From Halomonas urmiana (GTDB lineage Bacteria > Pseudomonadota > Gammaproteobacteria > Pseudomonadales > Halomonadaceae): a stretch of DNA of 64,000 nucleotides. The position numbers were made by a program, and so were the translations under genes. Of the stretch, positions 1 to 9,048 are shown one piece after another. Below the pieces are notes generated by a model. It saw nothing but the letters and a program-made list of their open reading frames with translations, ran no database searches and was not told where the DNA came from. Every line of letters begins with the position of its first letter. Within the stretch, counting starts at the first letter, position 1. Location: NCBI RefSeq assembly GCF_005780185.1, contig NZ_VBUI01000006.1, positions 62,001-126,000 of the forward strand. The letters run 5' to 3'.

Positions 1-2
1 TG

Positions 3-539
3 CACCCCCAGAACTCCTATGGCGCCCAGAAGGCCATGAGCGAGCTGCTGGTCAACGACTACAGCCGTCGCGGGCTCGTCGATGGGCTGGTGCTGCGCCT
101 GCCGACCATCGTCATTCGTCCCGGGCGCCCCAATGCCGCGGCGTCGAGCTTCGCTTCCAGCATCCTGCGCGAGCCACTCAACGGCGAGGAGGCTATCTGC
201 CCGGTGCCCACCGACCTGGACCTGTTCGTGATGTCGCCGGCCAGGGTGGTCGAGGCCCTGATCCACGGCGCCGAGGTGCCGGGTGAGGCCCTGGGGCCCT
301 TCAGGGCCTTCATGCTGCCGGGTATCACCGTCAGCGTCGCCGAGATGCTCGAGGCGCTGCACGAGGTGGCCGGCGAGGAGGCGCTGGCCCGGGTCCGCCA
401 CGAGCCCGATGCGCGCATCGCGGCCATCGTCGGCAGCTGGCCGGCGCGCTTCACCAACGAGCGCGCCCGCCGGCTGGGCTTCCACGGCGACAAGAATTTC
501 CGCGAGATCGTCGAGGCCTTTCTCGACGAACGTGCCTGA
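3..539 (+). CDS. denD: NAD-dependent epimerase/dehydratase family protein, DenD-like (5' end outside window)
   Basis: C-terminal part of an extended short-chain dehydrogenase. The reading frame is open from the window edge (base 3) and the first visible residues contain the YGAQK form of the catalytic YxxxK motif, so the Rossmann half lies outside the window. The remaining ~178 residues (LRLPTIVIRPGRPN, then a C-terminal substrate lobe) resemble D-erythronate dehydrogenase (DenD), which oxidises a four-carbon sugar acid with NAD. The TRAP transporter, aldehyde dehydrogenase and beta-hydroxyacid dehydrogenase that follow support a sugar-acid catabolic cluster. The family call is firm; the exact substrate is inferred. 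Confidence 0.75.
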   Translation, partial: HPQNSYGAQKAMSELLVNDYSRRGLVDGLVLRLPTIVIRPGRPNAAASSFASSILREPLNGEEAICPVPTDLDLFVMSPARVVEALIHGAEVPGEALGPFRAFMLPGITVSVAEMLEALHEVAGEEALARVRHEPDARIAAIVGSWPARFTNERARRLGFHGDKNFREIVEAFLDERA

Positions 540-601
540 TCCCGGGGCCACGCGTCCTGGGGTCCTTCCCAAGCGTGTCAATGCCATATGAGGTAACAAC
601 A

Positions 602-1603
602 ATGACAGCCACTTTCGCACGCCGCACCCTGGTCACGGCCATCACCGGTGCCACCGCCGCCGCACTCGCCATGGGGTCGCTCAGCGCCCAGGCGGCACAG
701 ACCATCAACCTGGGCCACACCCTCTCCGACAGCTCCCACTACTCGGTCGGGGCCGATGCCTTCAAGGAGACCCTGGAGCGCCTCAGCGACGGCGAGTTCG
801 AGGTCGCGGAGCATCCCTCGGGCGCCCTCGGCGGCGAACGCGCCATGATCGAGGGCCTGCAGATCGGCACCGTGGACGTGGTGATCACCTCCACCGGTCC
901 GCTGGGCAACTTCGTGCCGGGGACCTATGTGCTCGACCTGCCGTTCCTGTTCAAGGACTACGACCAGGCGCGCTGCGTGCTCGACGGTGAGGTCGGCCAG
1001 GACCTGCTCGACCAGATGAGCGAGCATGATCTGGTGGGCCTGGCCTGGTCCGAGAACGGCTTCCGCCACATGACCAACAGCAAGCGGCCGGTCACCTCCC
1101 CGGGGGATGCCGAGGGCCTCAAGGTCCGCACCATGGAGAACAAGGTGCACATGGAGGCCTTCGAGCAGATGGGGGTACATCCCACGCCGATGGCCTTCCC
1201 CGAGGTGTTCACCGCCCTGCAGCAGGGCACCGTGGACGGCCAGGAGAACCCCATCACGGTGATCGTCGCCACCAAGTTCTGGGAAGTGCAGGACCACCTC
1301 TCGCTGACCGGGCACGTCTACTCGCCCGCCGTGGTGCTAGGCTCGCCGATCCTGCTCGACGGGCTCTCCGAGGAGGAGCGCGGCTGGTTCGAGCAGGCCG
1401 CTCAGGCGTCGGCCGACGCCACCCGCGAGGAAGTGTCGCGCCTCGAGAGTGAGGGCGTGGAGCTACTGCGCGAGAAGGGCATGACCGTGGAAACGGAGAT
1501 CGACAAGGCGCCGTTCCAGGAAGCCGTCAAGCCCGCCTACCAGATCTATACCGACCAGTACGGTAGCGAGATGCTCGACCGTGTGCGGGCCAGCGACTGC
1601 TGA
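602..1603 (+). CDS. dctP: TRAP transporter substrate-binding protein DctP
   Basis: Periplasmic solute receptor of a tripartite ATP-independent periplasmic (TRAP) transporter, 333 aa. The start at 602 is chosen because gaggt lies 7 nt upstream (590-594). A signal peptide (RR, hydrophobic stretch, AQA-A cleavage) covers about the first 30 residues. The body shows the DctP features GHTLSDSSHY, GGERAMIEGLQIGTVD and GTVDGQENP, the last near the carboxylate-binding region. It is followed by dctQ and dctM. The ligand is probably an organic or sugar acid, judged from the adjoining dehydrogenases, but it cannot be read from sequence. Confidence 0.92.
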   Translation: MTATFARRTLVTAITGATAAALAMGSLSAQAAQTINLGHTLSDSSHYSVGADAFKETLERLSDGEFEVAEHPSGALGGERAMIEGLQIGTVDVVITSTGPLGNFVPGTYVLDLPFLFKDYDQARCVLDGEVGQDLLDQMSEHDLVGLAWSENGFRHMTNSKRPVTSPGDAEGLKVRTMENKVHMEAFEQMGVHPTPMAFPEVFTALQQGTVDGQENPITVIVATKFWEVQDHLSLTGHVYSPAVVLGSPILLDGLSEEERGWFEQAAQASADATREEVSRLESEGVELLREKGMTVETEIDKAPFQEAVKPAYQIYTDQYGSEMLDRVRASDC

Positions 1604-1618
1604 TCCGCTGAACCGACG

Positions 1619-1647
1619 CCCCGGTATCCCTACTTCGGGTGCCGGGG
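1619..1647 (+). terminator. intercistronic stem-loop between dctP and dctQ
   Basis: An 11-bp stem (ccccgg arm 1619-1624 pairing with ccgggg at 1642-1647, continued inward with two wobbles) closes a 7-nt loop. There is no T-tract. It lies 16 nt after the dctP stop. In TRAP and ABC operons such hairpins often raise the amount of binding protein relative to the permeases by mRNA stabilisation or partial termination; that role is inferred here. Confidence 0.5.
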
Positions 1648-1660
1648 TCCTGATTGATTG

Positions 1661-2275
1661 ATGGTGGCCACGATGCTGCAACTCTTTCTCAGCGTCGAGC
1701 GACAGACCACGCGTCTGGCCCTGCTCGGCGCCGTTCTCATGCTGATCGTGTCGGTCACCCTGGGCTTCTACCAGGTGATGACGCGATTCGTCTTCGATGC
1801 CCCCTCGACCTGATCCGAGGTCATCGCCCGGTCGGCCATGATCTGGTGTGTCTTTCTCGGCGCCGCGGCGGGCTTCCGGGGCGGCTTCATGATGTCCGTG
1901 GAGGTCATCTACAAGCTGGTACCGGGCCGTCGCCTGATATGGCTGGAAGGACTCATCGCCTCCTGCTGCGCATTGGTGCTGTTCGTGCTGATCACTTTCG
2001 GCACCGCCATGATGCTGCGCGTCCAGACCCAGATGCTGTCGGGGCTCGAGGTCTCGATCTCTTGGGCCTATGCCGCCATGCCGGTGGGCGCCTCCTTCGC
2101 GCTGATCGCGGTGGTGGCCCGCCTGCTCGCCCAGGCCGCCGGCCAGGAGACCATCGGCCCGGTCGTGGAAGAAGTGCCGGCGGTGGCCGGCGAGGGCGCG
2201 ATGCCGGTGACCGGCGGCCCCACCCAGGATGCCGTCGCCCCCGGCAAGCCCAACGACAGGAGTGAACGCCCATGA
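1661..2275 (+). pseudogene. dctQ: TRAP transporter small permease DctQ, interrupted by an in-frame TGA
   Basis: The small four-helix membrane subunit of the TRAP permease. Reading from ATG 1661 (or 1673) gives LALLGAVLMLIVSVTLGFYQ, then RFVFDAPST, a TGA stop at 1811-1813, then SEVIARSAMIWCVFLGAAAG in the same frame to 2275. DctQ proteins typically read STWSE at this point, so the stop replaces a conserved tryptophan and is explained by one TGG-to-TGA change at 1813. Reinitiation at ATG 1838 would give a 145-aa protein lacking the first helix. The gene overlaps dctM by ATGA at 2272. Real nonsense mutation and base-call error cannot be told apart here. Confidence 0.82.
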
Positions 2276-3546
2276 ATGCCGCCATCGGCCTCTCGCTGAT
2301 CATCCTGTTCAGCCTGGGGGTGCCCATTGCCGTCTCGATCGTGCTGGCCTCGATCATCGGCATCGAGTTCTTTACGCCGCTGCCGCTGCTGCTGGTGCCC
2401 CAGCAGATGTTCGTGGGTATCGACAACTTCCCCCTCATGGCGATTCCGTTTTTCATCCTGGCGGGGAACCTGATGGCGGCGGGGGGCATCTCCCGCCGCC
2501 TGGTGGACCTCGCCAAGGCCCTCGTCGGCGGCCTCCAGGGGGGGCTGGCCATGACCTGCGTGCTGACCTGCATGATGTTCGCTGCGGTCTCCGGCTCGAG
2601 TGTGGCGACGACCTTCGCCATCGGCTCCATCCTGATCCCCGCCATGGTCAAACACGACTATCCGCGACCGCTGGCGGCCTCCATCCAGGCCTCCTCGGCG
2701 GAGCTGGGGGTGCTGATCCCGCCCTCCATCCCGCTGATCCTCTACGGGGTGAGCACCGACACCTCGATCGGCAAGCTGTTCATCGCCGGCATCGGCCCGG
2801 GGCTGCTGATCGGTGGCGCGCTGCTGCTGTTCTTGTACCTGTTCTGCAAGGTCCGCGGCTACGGGCTGCGTGACCGCGAGGATCGCCACGACTTTCCGAC
2901 CGCCTTCAAGCGGGCCTGGGCCGCGCTGCTGATGCCGGTGGTGGTGATCGGCGGCATCTATGGCGGTGTCTTCACCCCCACCGAGGCCTCTGCCGTGGCG
3001 GTGGTCTATGCCCTGATCGTCGGCGGGCTGGTCTACCGCGAGCTGCCCCTGGCGGAGCTGTTCCCGATCTTCAAGGAGAGCGTGATCTCGACGGCGGCGG
3101 TGATGCTGATCATCGCTGCGGCGGCACTGTTCAGCTTCCTGATCAGTCGCTCGGGACTGCCGGGCGAGATCGCGGGCTGGGTGACCCAGGTGTTCGACAG
3201 CCCCATCGCCTTCCTGTTGGCGGTCAACGTCATGCTGCTGGTAGTCGGCATGTTCATCGAGACCTCCGCGGCGATCCTGGTACTGGCGCCGATCTTCACG
3301 CCCATCGCCATCCAGTACGGCATCGACCCGGTGCACTTCGGCCTGATTGTCGTGGTGAACCTGGCGCTGGGCATGTTCACGCCCCCGCTCGGCGTCAACC
3401 TCTTCGCGGCCTGTGCGGTGGCCCGGCTGTCGGTCGACCAGTTGCTGCCCTGGCTGATGCGCTTCGTGCTGGTGGTGCTGGCCTGCCTGATCGCCATCAC
3501 CTACCTGCCCTGGATCTCGCTGGGGCTGGTCGATCTGCTCTATTGA
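2272..3546 (+). CDS. dctM: TRAP transporter large permease DctM
   Basis: Main transport subunit of the TRAP system, 424 aa, normal length, with about a dozen hydrophobic segments. Family signatures are visible: FFILAGNLMAAGGISRRLVD, the SGSSVATTFAIGSILIPAM region, and ELGVLIPPSIPLILYG. The start codon overlaps the dctQ stop (ATGA), implying translational coupling. Unlike dctQ it is intact. It takes up the ligand of DctP with a sodium gradient in characterised family members. If the dctQ stop is real the transporter may be impaired, since DctQ is needed for transport in studied systems. Confidence 0.93.
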   Translation: MNAAIGLSLIILFSLGVPIAVSIVLASIIGIEFFTPLPLLLVPQQMFVGIDNFPLMAIPFFILAGNLMAAGGISRRLVDLAKALVGGLQGGLAMTCVLTCMMFAAVSGSSVATTFAIGSILIPAMVKHDYPRPLAASIQASSAELGVLIPPSIPLILYGVSTDTSIGKLFIAGIGPGLLIGGALLLFLYLFCKVRGYGLRDREDRHDFPTAFKRAWAALLMPVVVIGGIYGGVFTPTEASAVAVVYALIVGGLVYRELPLAELFPIFKESVISTAAVMLIIAAAALFSFLISRSGLPGEIAGWVTQVFDSPIAFLLAVNVMLLVVGMFIETSAAILVLAPIFTPIAIQYGIDPVHFGLIVVVNLALGMFTPPLGVNLFAACAVARLSVDQLLPWLMRFVLVVLACLIAITYLPWISLGLVDLLY

Positions 3547-3573
3547 CGACAACAACGATACGGAGTCCACCCC

Positions 3574-5034
3574 ATGCCTGCTTTAACTGACATGCCGCGC
3601 CGCGAGGCCCTGATCGGCGGAGAATGGGTTGCCACCGGCGAGACCCTGGCGGTCGAGGCACCCGCGCGGGGGGAGACCATCACGCGCATCGCCCGCGGCC
3701 AGGCCGAGGAGATCGACGAGGCCGTCAAGGCGGCCGGTGACGCCTTTGCCGGTCGTCTGGGTAACTGGTCGGACTGGAGCGCGCGCCGACGCAGCGAGTG
3801 GTTGCTGGACTTCGCCGCGACCATCGAGGCGGATCACGAGCGCCTCGCCGCCCTGGAGTGTATCGATACCGGCAAGCCTCTGACCCAGGCCCGTGGCGAC
3901 ATCACCGCCTGCGCTCGCTACTTCCGCTTCTATGGCGGCGCCGCCGACAAGCTGCACGGCGAGACGCTTCCTTTCGAGAACGACTTCGCGGTGATGACCT
4001 GGCGCGAGCCCTTCGGGGTCTGCGCCCAGATCATTCCCTGGAACTACCCCGCCCAGATCTTCGGCCGCTGTGTCGCCGCCGCCCTGGCGGCAGGTAACAC
4101 CGTGGTGCTCAAGCCGGCGGAGGAGGCCTGCCTGAGCGTGCTGCGCCTGGCCGAGCTGGCGGTGCAGGCGGACCTGCCCGCCGGGGTGCTCAACGTCGTC
4201 CCGGGCCTGGGCCGCGAGGCGGGCGCTGCCCTGGCGGCGCATCCTCGGATAGACCACCTGTCGTTCACCGGCTCCCCCGAGACCGGCACCCTGGTGACCC
4301 AGGCCGCGGCCGTGCATCACGTGCCGGTCACCCTGGAACTGGGGGGCAAGTCGCCACAGGTCGTCTTCGCCGATGCCGACCTGGACCTGGCGCTCGAATC
4401 GGTGGTGCGGGGCATCATCCAGAATGCCGGCCAGACCTGCTCGGCGGGAAGTCGCCTGCTGGTCCAGCGTGAGGTCGCCGAGCCCCTGCTGGCGCGCCTC
4501 GTCGAGCGCTTTTCGGCACTGCGCTGCGATGCCGGCGAGGCGGATGCCGACTGTGGATCGCTGATCAGTGCCCGGCAGAAGACGGGCCTGGAGGCCAGGC
4601 TCGAGGCCGCCCGGGCCGACGGTATCCGGGTGCTGGCCCAGGGGCGGCTGGCCGAGAGTGCGCCCGCCGGGGGACACTTCGTGGTGCCGCAGATCCTGAC
4701 CGACATCCCGGCCGGCCACGAGGTGGTGAGGGAGGAGCTGTTCGGGCCGGTGTTGACGGTGCAGTGCTTCGAGGACGAAGCCGAGGCCCTGGCCCTGGCC
4801 AATGCCACGGACTTCGGCCTCTGTACCGGTATCTGGACTCGCGACGGAGGTCGACAGCTGCGCCTCGCCAAGGGCATTCGCAGCGGCCAGGTGTTCGTCA
4901 ACAACTACGGCGCTGCCGGCGGCATCGAGCTGCCCTTCGGTGGCGTGGGGCGCTCCGGCCACGGCCGCGAGAAGGGCTTCGAGGGGCTCAGGAGCTACAC
5001 TCGGCTGAAGACTCTGGCCATCCGCCATGGATGA
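3574..5034 (+). CDS. NAD(P)-dependent aldehyde dehydrogenase
   Basis: Soluble aldehyde dehydrogenase superfamily enzyme, 486 aa, oxidising an aldehyde to a carboxylic acid. Visible motifs are the cofactor-binding IPWNYPAQIF and VLKPAEEACL, FTGSPETG, the general base in LELGGKSP (Glu255) and the nucleophile in NAGQTCSAG (Cys289). It starts 27 nt after dctM and is followed after 40 nt by a beta-hydroxyacid dehydrogenase, so the three probably form one transcript. Overall pattern resembles betaine/hydroxybutyraldehyde dehydrogenases, but the true substrate is unknown; a sugar-acid-derived semialdehyde fits the neighbours. Confidence 0.88.
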   Translation: MPALTDMPRREALIGGEWVATGETLAVEAPARGETITRIARGQAEEIDEAVKAAGDAFAGRLGNWSDWSARRRSEWLLDFAATIEADHERLAALECIDTGKPLTQARGDITACARYFRFYGGAADKLHGETLPFENDFAVMTWREPFGVCAQIIPWNYPAQIFGRCVAAALAAGNTVVLKPAEEACLSVLRLAELAVQADLPAGVLNVVPGLGREAGAALAAHPRIDHLSFTGSPETGTLVTQAAAVHHVPVTLELGGKSPQVVFADADLDLALESVVRGIIQNAGQTCSAGSRLLVQREVAEPLLARLVERFSALRCDAGEADADCGSLISARQKTGLEARLEAARADGIRVLAQGRLAESAPAGGHFVVPQILTDIPAGHEVVREELFGPVLTVQCFEDEAEALALANATDFGLCTGIWTRDGGRQLRLAKGIRSGQVFVNNYGAAGGIELPFGGVGRSGHGREKGFEGLRSYTRLKTLAIRHG

Positions 5035-5074
5035 CAATGTGGCGTCCCCAACTCAGCCACCAAAGGAGACGACA

Positions 5075-5953
5075 ATGACCCAGACGATGCGGGTCGGGCT
5101 GGTCGGTGTCGGCCTGATGGGCCACGGCATCGCGCGCAACCTCCTACAGGCCGGCCATCGGCTGTGTTTCCTCGACCATCCGGGCAACCAGCCGGTGGAC
5201 GACCTGCTGGCCGCCGGCGCCACCGCGCGGACCACGGGGCGCGAGGTGGCGGAGGCCGCCGACGTGGTCATGCTCTGCGTGACCGGCTCCCCCCAGGTCG
5301 AAGCGGTCCTGTTCGAGGCCGACGGCGTGCTGGAGGGGCTTGCGCCCGGCACGGTGGTGATCGACTGCTCCACCGCCCTGCCCAGCTCGACGGCCAAGGT
5401 CGCCCGGCGGGTCGAAGAGGCGGGGGGGCGCTTCATGGACGCGGCCATGACCCGCACGCCGAAGGAAGCCGAGGCGGGCCGGCTCAACCTGATCGTCGGG
5501 GCCCCGGCGGCGCTGTACGTCGAGCTTCGCCCGTTGCTCGAGAGCTTCGCCGAGAACATCACCCATGCCGGTGAGGTGAGTGCGGGCCATACCCTCAAGC
5601 TGCTGCACAACTTCGTGTCGCTGGGCTTCTCGGCGGTGCTCGCCGAGGCGGCGGCGGCATCGCGCCGAGCGGGTATCGACGACACGGCCTTCCTGGAGGT
5701 CGTGGGCCGTGGCGGCGGCGGCGGGGTGGTCTTCGAGCGCCTGCGTCCCTTCGTCGAATCCGCGGACCCGTCCGGGTTCCGCTTCAGCGTGGCCAACGCC
5801 ACCAAGGATCTGGGCTACTACCATGCCATGACCGACGAACTGGGAGCCTCTCGCCGGCTCGCCGAGGCGGTCGAGGCACTGTACAGGGGGATCGACGATC
5901 AGGGCCTGACGGTGCCGGAGATCATCCGCATCTTGGAGAGGCAGGAGGGCTGA
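5075..5953 (+). CDS. NAD(P)-dependent beta-hydroxyacid dehydrogenase (3-hydroxyisobutyrate dehydrogenase family)
   Basis: A 292-aa two-domain dehydrogenase. The Rossmann motif GVGLMGHGIARNL is at the N-terminus, the substrate-binding segment DAAMTRTPKEAEAG lies mid-protein and the catalytic lysine is Lys175 in HTLKLLHNF. The start at 5075 is chosen because aaaggag (5062-5068) sits 6 nt upstream. The family includes 3-hydroxyisobutyrate, tartronate semialdehyde and L-threonate (LtnD) dehydrogenases. Next to a DenD-like enzyme, oxidation of a four-carbon sugar acid is a reasonable guess, but the sequence alone does not decide it. Confidence 0.85.
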   Translation: MTQTMRVGLVGVGLMGHGIARNLLQAGHRLCFLDHPGNQPVDDLLAAGATARTTGREVAEAADVVMLCVTGSPQVEAVLFEADGVLEGLAPGTVVIDCSTALPSSTAKVARRVEEAGGRFMDAAMTRTPKEAEAGRLNLIVGAPAALYVELRPLLESFAENITHAGEVSAGHTLKLLHNFVSLGFSAVLAEAAAASRRAGIDDTAFLEVVGRGGGGGVVFERLRPFVESADPSGFRFSVANATKDLGYYHAMTDELGASRRLAEAVEALYRGIDDQGLTVPEIIRILERQEG

Positions 5954-6141
5954 TGGAGGAACGCCGCTGATGGCATGGCGCAGCTGACGGGCCAGCGGCG
6001 GGAATACTCTCTCTGGCACTCCGGAACATGACCTGGGTCGCCGCATGGGCCGCGTATCCCCCTTTCCGAAGCGGAGCCGGCCCGTTACGCTGCCCTGTAC
6101 CTGTCAGCCCCATACCCGTCATGTCATCTCGAGGAAGCCCC

Positions 6142-6534
6142 GTGGCCATTTCTTGCTTTGCCGATTTGCTGGACGAGGCGCGTGCCCAGTCCGAGCCCCA
6201 GCGCCTGCTGTTCGTCTTCACCCGCGCCGAACTGCCCGACGACCCCAGCGAGGAGCAGCGGCGCCGCTTCGCCCAGGGCGAGGGCGGTGTGCTGACCCCG
6301 GTGGTCTGCGTCGACAAGGCGCCCGAGGCGCTCTCCGACATGGCGACGCTGGTCGCGGAGTCTCGCGAGACCGGCGCCGAGTGGGACATCGTCTTCGTGG
6401 CCGCCCTGGCCGGCCACAACGCCGAGGCAGAGGCCGAACAGCACCTCAACCGCATGGTGGAGTCGCTGAAGATGGGCAACGTCGCGTCGTTCCTGGCCTT
6501 CGACCGCCGGGGCGAGGCGGTAAGCATCGGCTGA
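6142..6534 (+). CDS. conserved hypothetical protein, 130 aa
   Basis: Small soluble protein with the pattern [15 protein letters not shown] near the N-terminus, followed by [11 protein letters not shown] and [12 protein letters not shown] recall close relatives in pseudomonads and Halomonas carrying the label ribonucleotide reductase subunit alpha, but nothing here resembles an RNR: no active-site cysteines, no glycyl radical motif, and far too short. GTG at 6142 is preferred because gagga (6131-6135) is 6 nt upstream; ATG 6121 in the same frame is an alternative. It ends just before the ahpC promoter region. Function unknown. Confidence 0.75.
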   Translation: MAISCFADLLDEARAQSEPQRLLFVFTRAELPDDPSEEQRRRFAQGEGGVLTPVVCVDKAPEALSDMATLVAESRETGAEWDIVFVAALAGHNAEAEAEQHLNRMVESLKMGNVASFLAFDRRGEAVSIG

Positions 6535-6552
6535 GGCCCGCCAGCATGGGTC

Positions 6553-6589
6553 ATAGGGTTGAATTATCAGATCCATGGCACCATTCAAT
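6553..6589 (+). promoter_or_regulatory. candidate OxyR operator upstream of ahpC
   Basis: Four tetranucleotides separated by exactly 7 bp: ATAG (6553-6556), TTAT (6564-6567), ATGG (6575-6578), CAAT (6586-6589). The OxyR consensus is ATAG-N7-CTAT-N7-ATAG-N7-CTAT, so 13 of 16 positions match with perfect spacing. The first half, ATAGGTTGAATTAT in outline, is especially close. A possible -35 (TTTACG, 6589-6594) and -10 (GATACC, 6611-6616) follow at 16-bp spacing, as expected for a peroxide-activated ahpC promoter. Confidence 0.7.
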
Positions 6590-6671
6590 TTACGCTATCA
6601 AGAGATGCGGGATACCATGCGTCTCGTATCGAAGCCAATCATTCCACGAAAGTCGAAAGGAGCATCACCGA

Positions 6672-7235
6672 ATGTCCCTGCTGAACACCGAAGTCAAGCC
6701 GTTTAACGCCACCGCCTACCACAACGGCGAGTTTGTCGACGTCTCCGACGAGAGCCTCAAGGGCCAGTGGAGCGTCTTCTTCTTCTACCCGGCCGACTTC
6801 ACCTTCGTCTGCCCGACCGAGCTGGGTGACCTGGCCGACAACTACGCCGAGTTCAAGAAGCTGGGCGTCGAGATCTACAGCGTCTCCACCGACACCCACT
6901 TCACCCACAAGGCGTGGCACGACAGCTCCGAGACCATCAACAAGCTGACCTACCCGATGATCGCCGACCCGACTCACGCCATCTCGCGCAACTTCGAGGT
7001 GCTGATCGAGGATGCCGGTATCGCCGAGCGCGGCACCTTCGTGGTCGACCCGGACGGCAAGATCCAGATCATCGAGCTGAACGCCGGCAACATCGGCCGT
7101 AACGCCGAAGAGCTGCTGCGCAAGGTCAAGGCCGCCCAGTACGTGCGCGCCAACCCGAACGAAGTCTGCCCGGCCAAGTGGGAAGAAGGCGAAGCGACCC
7201 TCTCTCCCTCCCTGGACCTGGTCGGCAAGATCTAA
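6672..7235 (+). CDS. ahpC: alkyl hydroperoxide reductase subunit C (typical 2-Cys peroxiredoxin)
   Basis: 187 aa, the usual AhpC length. The peroxidatic cysteine lies in [12 protein letters not shown] and the resolving cysteine in the C-terminal NEVCPAKW, so this is a complete typical 2-Cys peroxiredoxin. It reduces hydrogen peroxide, organic peroxides and peroxynitrite in the cytosol; the last is relevant beside a denitrification island that makes NO. The start at 6672 has gaaaggag upstream. AhpF, its electron donor, follows after two hairpins. A candidate OxyR site lies 83-119 nt upstream. Confidence 0.97.
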   Translation: MSLLNTEVKPFNATAYHNGEFVDVSDESLKGQWSVFFFYPADFTFVCPTELGDLADNYAEFKKLGVEIYSVSTDTHFTHKAWHDSSETINKLTYPMIADPTHAISRNFEVLIEDAGIAERGTFVVDPDGKIQIIELNAGNIGRNAEELLRKVKAAQYVRANPNEVCPAKWEEGEATLSPSLDLVGKI

Positions 7236-7251
7236 GCGATCTGCCCCTGCC

Positions 7252-7275
7252 GGCGAGGCCCCTCACGGCCTCGCC
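7252..7275 (+). terminator. hairpin downstream of ahpC
   Basis: GGCGAGGCC (7252-7260) pairs perfectly with GGCCTCGCC (7267-7275) around a 6-nt loop. A second hairpin, ACCCGGGC (7283-7290) with GCCCGGGT (7298-7305), follows directly. Neither has a T-tract. Together they probably attenuate or stabilise, leaving ahpC more abundant than ahpF. Confidence 0.55.
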
Positions 7276-7407
7276 TGTCCCCACCCGGGCGTCCCCTGCC
7301 CGGGTCCTGATGACGGAAGCTCGAGCCAACCGAGGTGCCCCGCGCGGGACGCCACGGTCCCCCCATGCCTCCGTCTTGAACCCCGAACATGAAGGAATGC
7401 CGCTGTC

Positions 7408-8964
7408 ATGTTGGACGACAATCTGAAAAGTCAGCTCAACGCCTATCTGCAGAAGGTCACTCAGCCGTTCGAGATCGTCGCGTCCCTCGATGACGGCGAC
7501 AAGTCCAGGGAACTGCATGGCCTGCTGACCGATATCGTCGGGCTGACCGACAAGATCACCCTGAAGCTCGATGGCCAGGACCCCCGTACGCCCTCCTTCG
7601 CCCTGAACCGTCCCGGCGAGGAGAGCGGCGTGGTCTTCGCCGGCATCCCCATGGGCCACGAGTTCACCTCGCTGGTGCTGGCGCTGCTGCAGATCGGCGG
7701 TCATCCGCCCAAGGCCGCCGAGGAGGTGATCGAGCAGATCAAGGGCCTCGACGGCGAGATGCGCTTCGAGACCTACTTCTCGCTCTCCTGCCAGAACTGC
7801 CCGGACGTGGTCCAGGCCCTGAACCTGATGGCGATCCTCAATCCCAACGTCCATCACGTCGCCATCGACGGCGCGCTGTTTCAGGACGAGGTGAAGGCGC
7901 GCGAGATCATGTCGGTACCGAGCGTCTACCTCAACGGCGAGTCCTTCGATCAGGGCCGCATGAGCCTGGAGCAGATACTCGCCAAGGTGGACACCGGCGC
8001 CGCCGAGCGCGAGGCCGCCAAGCTCAACGACAAGGCCACCTTCGACACCCTGATGATCGGCGGCGGACCCGCCGGCGCTGCGGCGGCCGTCTACGCCGCG
8101 CGCAAGGGCATCCGTACCGGCGTGGCCGCGGAGCGCTTCGGCGGCCAGGTGCTCGACACCCTGGGCATCGAGAACCTCATCTCCGTGCCCCGCACCGAGG
8201 GCCCGAAGCTGGCCGCGGCGCTGGAGGAGCACGTCAAGGAGTACGAGGTCGACATCATGAACCTGCAGCAGGCGGTGTCGCTGGTGCCGGCCACCCAGCC
8301 GGGGGGCGAGCATGAGGTGGCATTCGAGTCCGGCGCTCGCCTCAAGGCCAGGACCCTGGTGCTGGCCACCGGCGCCCGCTGGCGCGAGATGGGCGTGCCC
8401 GGCGAGGCCGAGTACCGCAACAAGGGCGTGGCCTACTGCCCCCACTGCGACGGCCCGCTGTTCAAGGGCAAGCGCGTGGCGGTGATCGGCGGCGGCAACT
8501 CCGGCGTCGAGGCGGCCATCGACCTGGCCGGCATCGTCGGCCACGTGACGCTGCTCGAGTTCATGGACGAGATGCGCGCCGACGCGGTGCTGCAGAAGAA
8601 GCTGCGCAGCCTGCCCAACGTCGAGATCATCCTCGGCGCCCGCACCACCGAGGTGAACGGCGATGGCAAGCGCGTCGACGGCCTGACCTATGAGGAGCGC
8701 GCCACCGGCGAGCTGCGCCGGGTCGATCTGGAGGGCGTCTTCGTGCAGATCGGCCTGGTGCCCAACACCGAGTGGCTGCAGGAGTCGCCCATCGAGCTCT
8801 CCGAGCGTGGCGAGATCGTGGTCGATAACCACGGCATGACCTCGATCCCCGGCATCTTCGCCGCCGGCGACGTGACCACCGTGCCCTACAAGCAGATCGT
8901 CATCGCCATGGGCGAGGGCTCGAAGGCCGCCCTGGGTGCCTTCGACTACCTCATCCGCCAGTGA
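7408..8964 (+). CDS. ahpF: alkyl hydroperoxide reductase subunit F
   Basis: 518 aa flavoprotein that passes electrons from NADH to AhpC. An N-terminal double thioredoxin-fold domain carries the redox pair CQNC (in [13 protein letters not shown], residue ~130). The thioredoxin-reductase-like part has the FAD-binding [17 protein letters not shown] near residue 218, the catalytic CPHC (in [13 protein letters not shown]), a second dinucleotide fold [15 protein letters not shown] and the C-terminal [13 protein letters not shown]. All redox centres are present. It lies 172 nt after ahpC in the same direction. Confidence 0.97.
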   Translation: MLDDNLKSQLNAYLQKVTQPFEIVASLDDGDKSRELHGLLTDIVGLTDKITLKLDGQDPRTPSFALNRPGEESGVVFAGIPMGHEFTSLVLALLQIGGHPPKAAEEVIEQIKGLDGEMRFETYFSLSCQNCPDVVQALNLMAILNPNVHHVAIDGALFQDEVKAREIMSVPSVYLNGESFDQGRMSLEQILAKVDTGAAEREAAKLNDKATFDTLMIGGGPAGAAAAVYAARKGIRTGVAAERFGGQVLDTLGIENLISVPRTEGPKLAAALEEHVKEYEVDIMNLQQAVSLVPATQPGGEHEVAFESGARLKARTLVLATGARWREMGVPGEAEYRNKGVAYCPHCDGPLFKGKRVAVIGGGNSGVEAAIDLAGIVGHVTLLEFMDEMRADAVLQKKLRSLPNVEIILGARTTEVNGDGKRVDGLTYEERATGELRRVDLEGVFVQIGLVPNTEWLQESPIELSERGEIVVDNHGMTSIPGIFAAGDVTTVPYKQIVIAMGEGSKAALGAFDYLIRQ

Positions 8965-9008
8965 TCCAGCGGCCAGGGCAGATGTGACGATCCACGCCGT
9001 TCGATACG

Positions 9009-9039
9009 ACGCCCCCGCAGGCCTGGCCTGCGGGGGCGT
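9009..9039. terminator. strong bidirectional terminator hairpin after ahpF
   Basis: Fifteen-base arm 9009-9023 (acgcccccgcaggcc) is the perfect complement of 9025-9039. Transcript on the + strand ends in TTCTCGTT. It separates ahpF from the convergent minus-strand gene at 9049. Confidence 0.8.
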
Positions 9040-9048
9040 TCTCGTTGC

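Noticed and set aside
1811-1813. TGA in dctQ as a selenocysteine codon
   Set aside because: Homologues carry tryptophan there, there is no catalytic role for selenium in a transporter helix, and no SECIS-like hairpin follows within the expected distance.
6142-6534. Naming the 130-aa protein ribonucleotide reductase subunit alpha
   Set aside because: The label is remembered from databases, but the sequence has no RNR motif.
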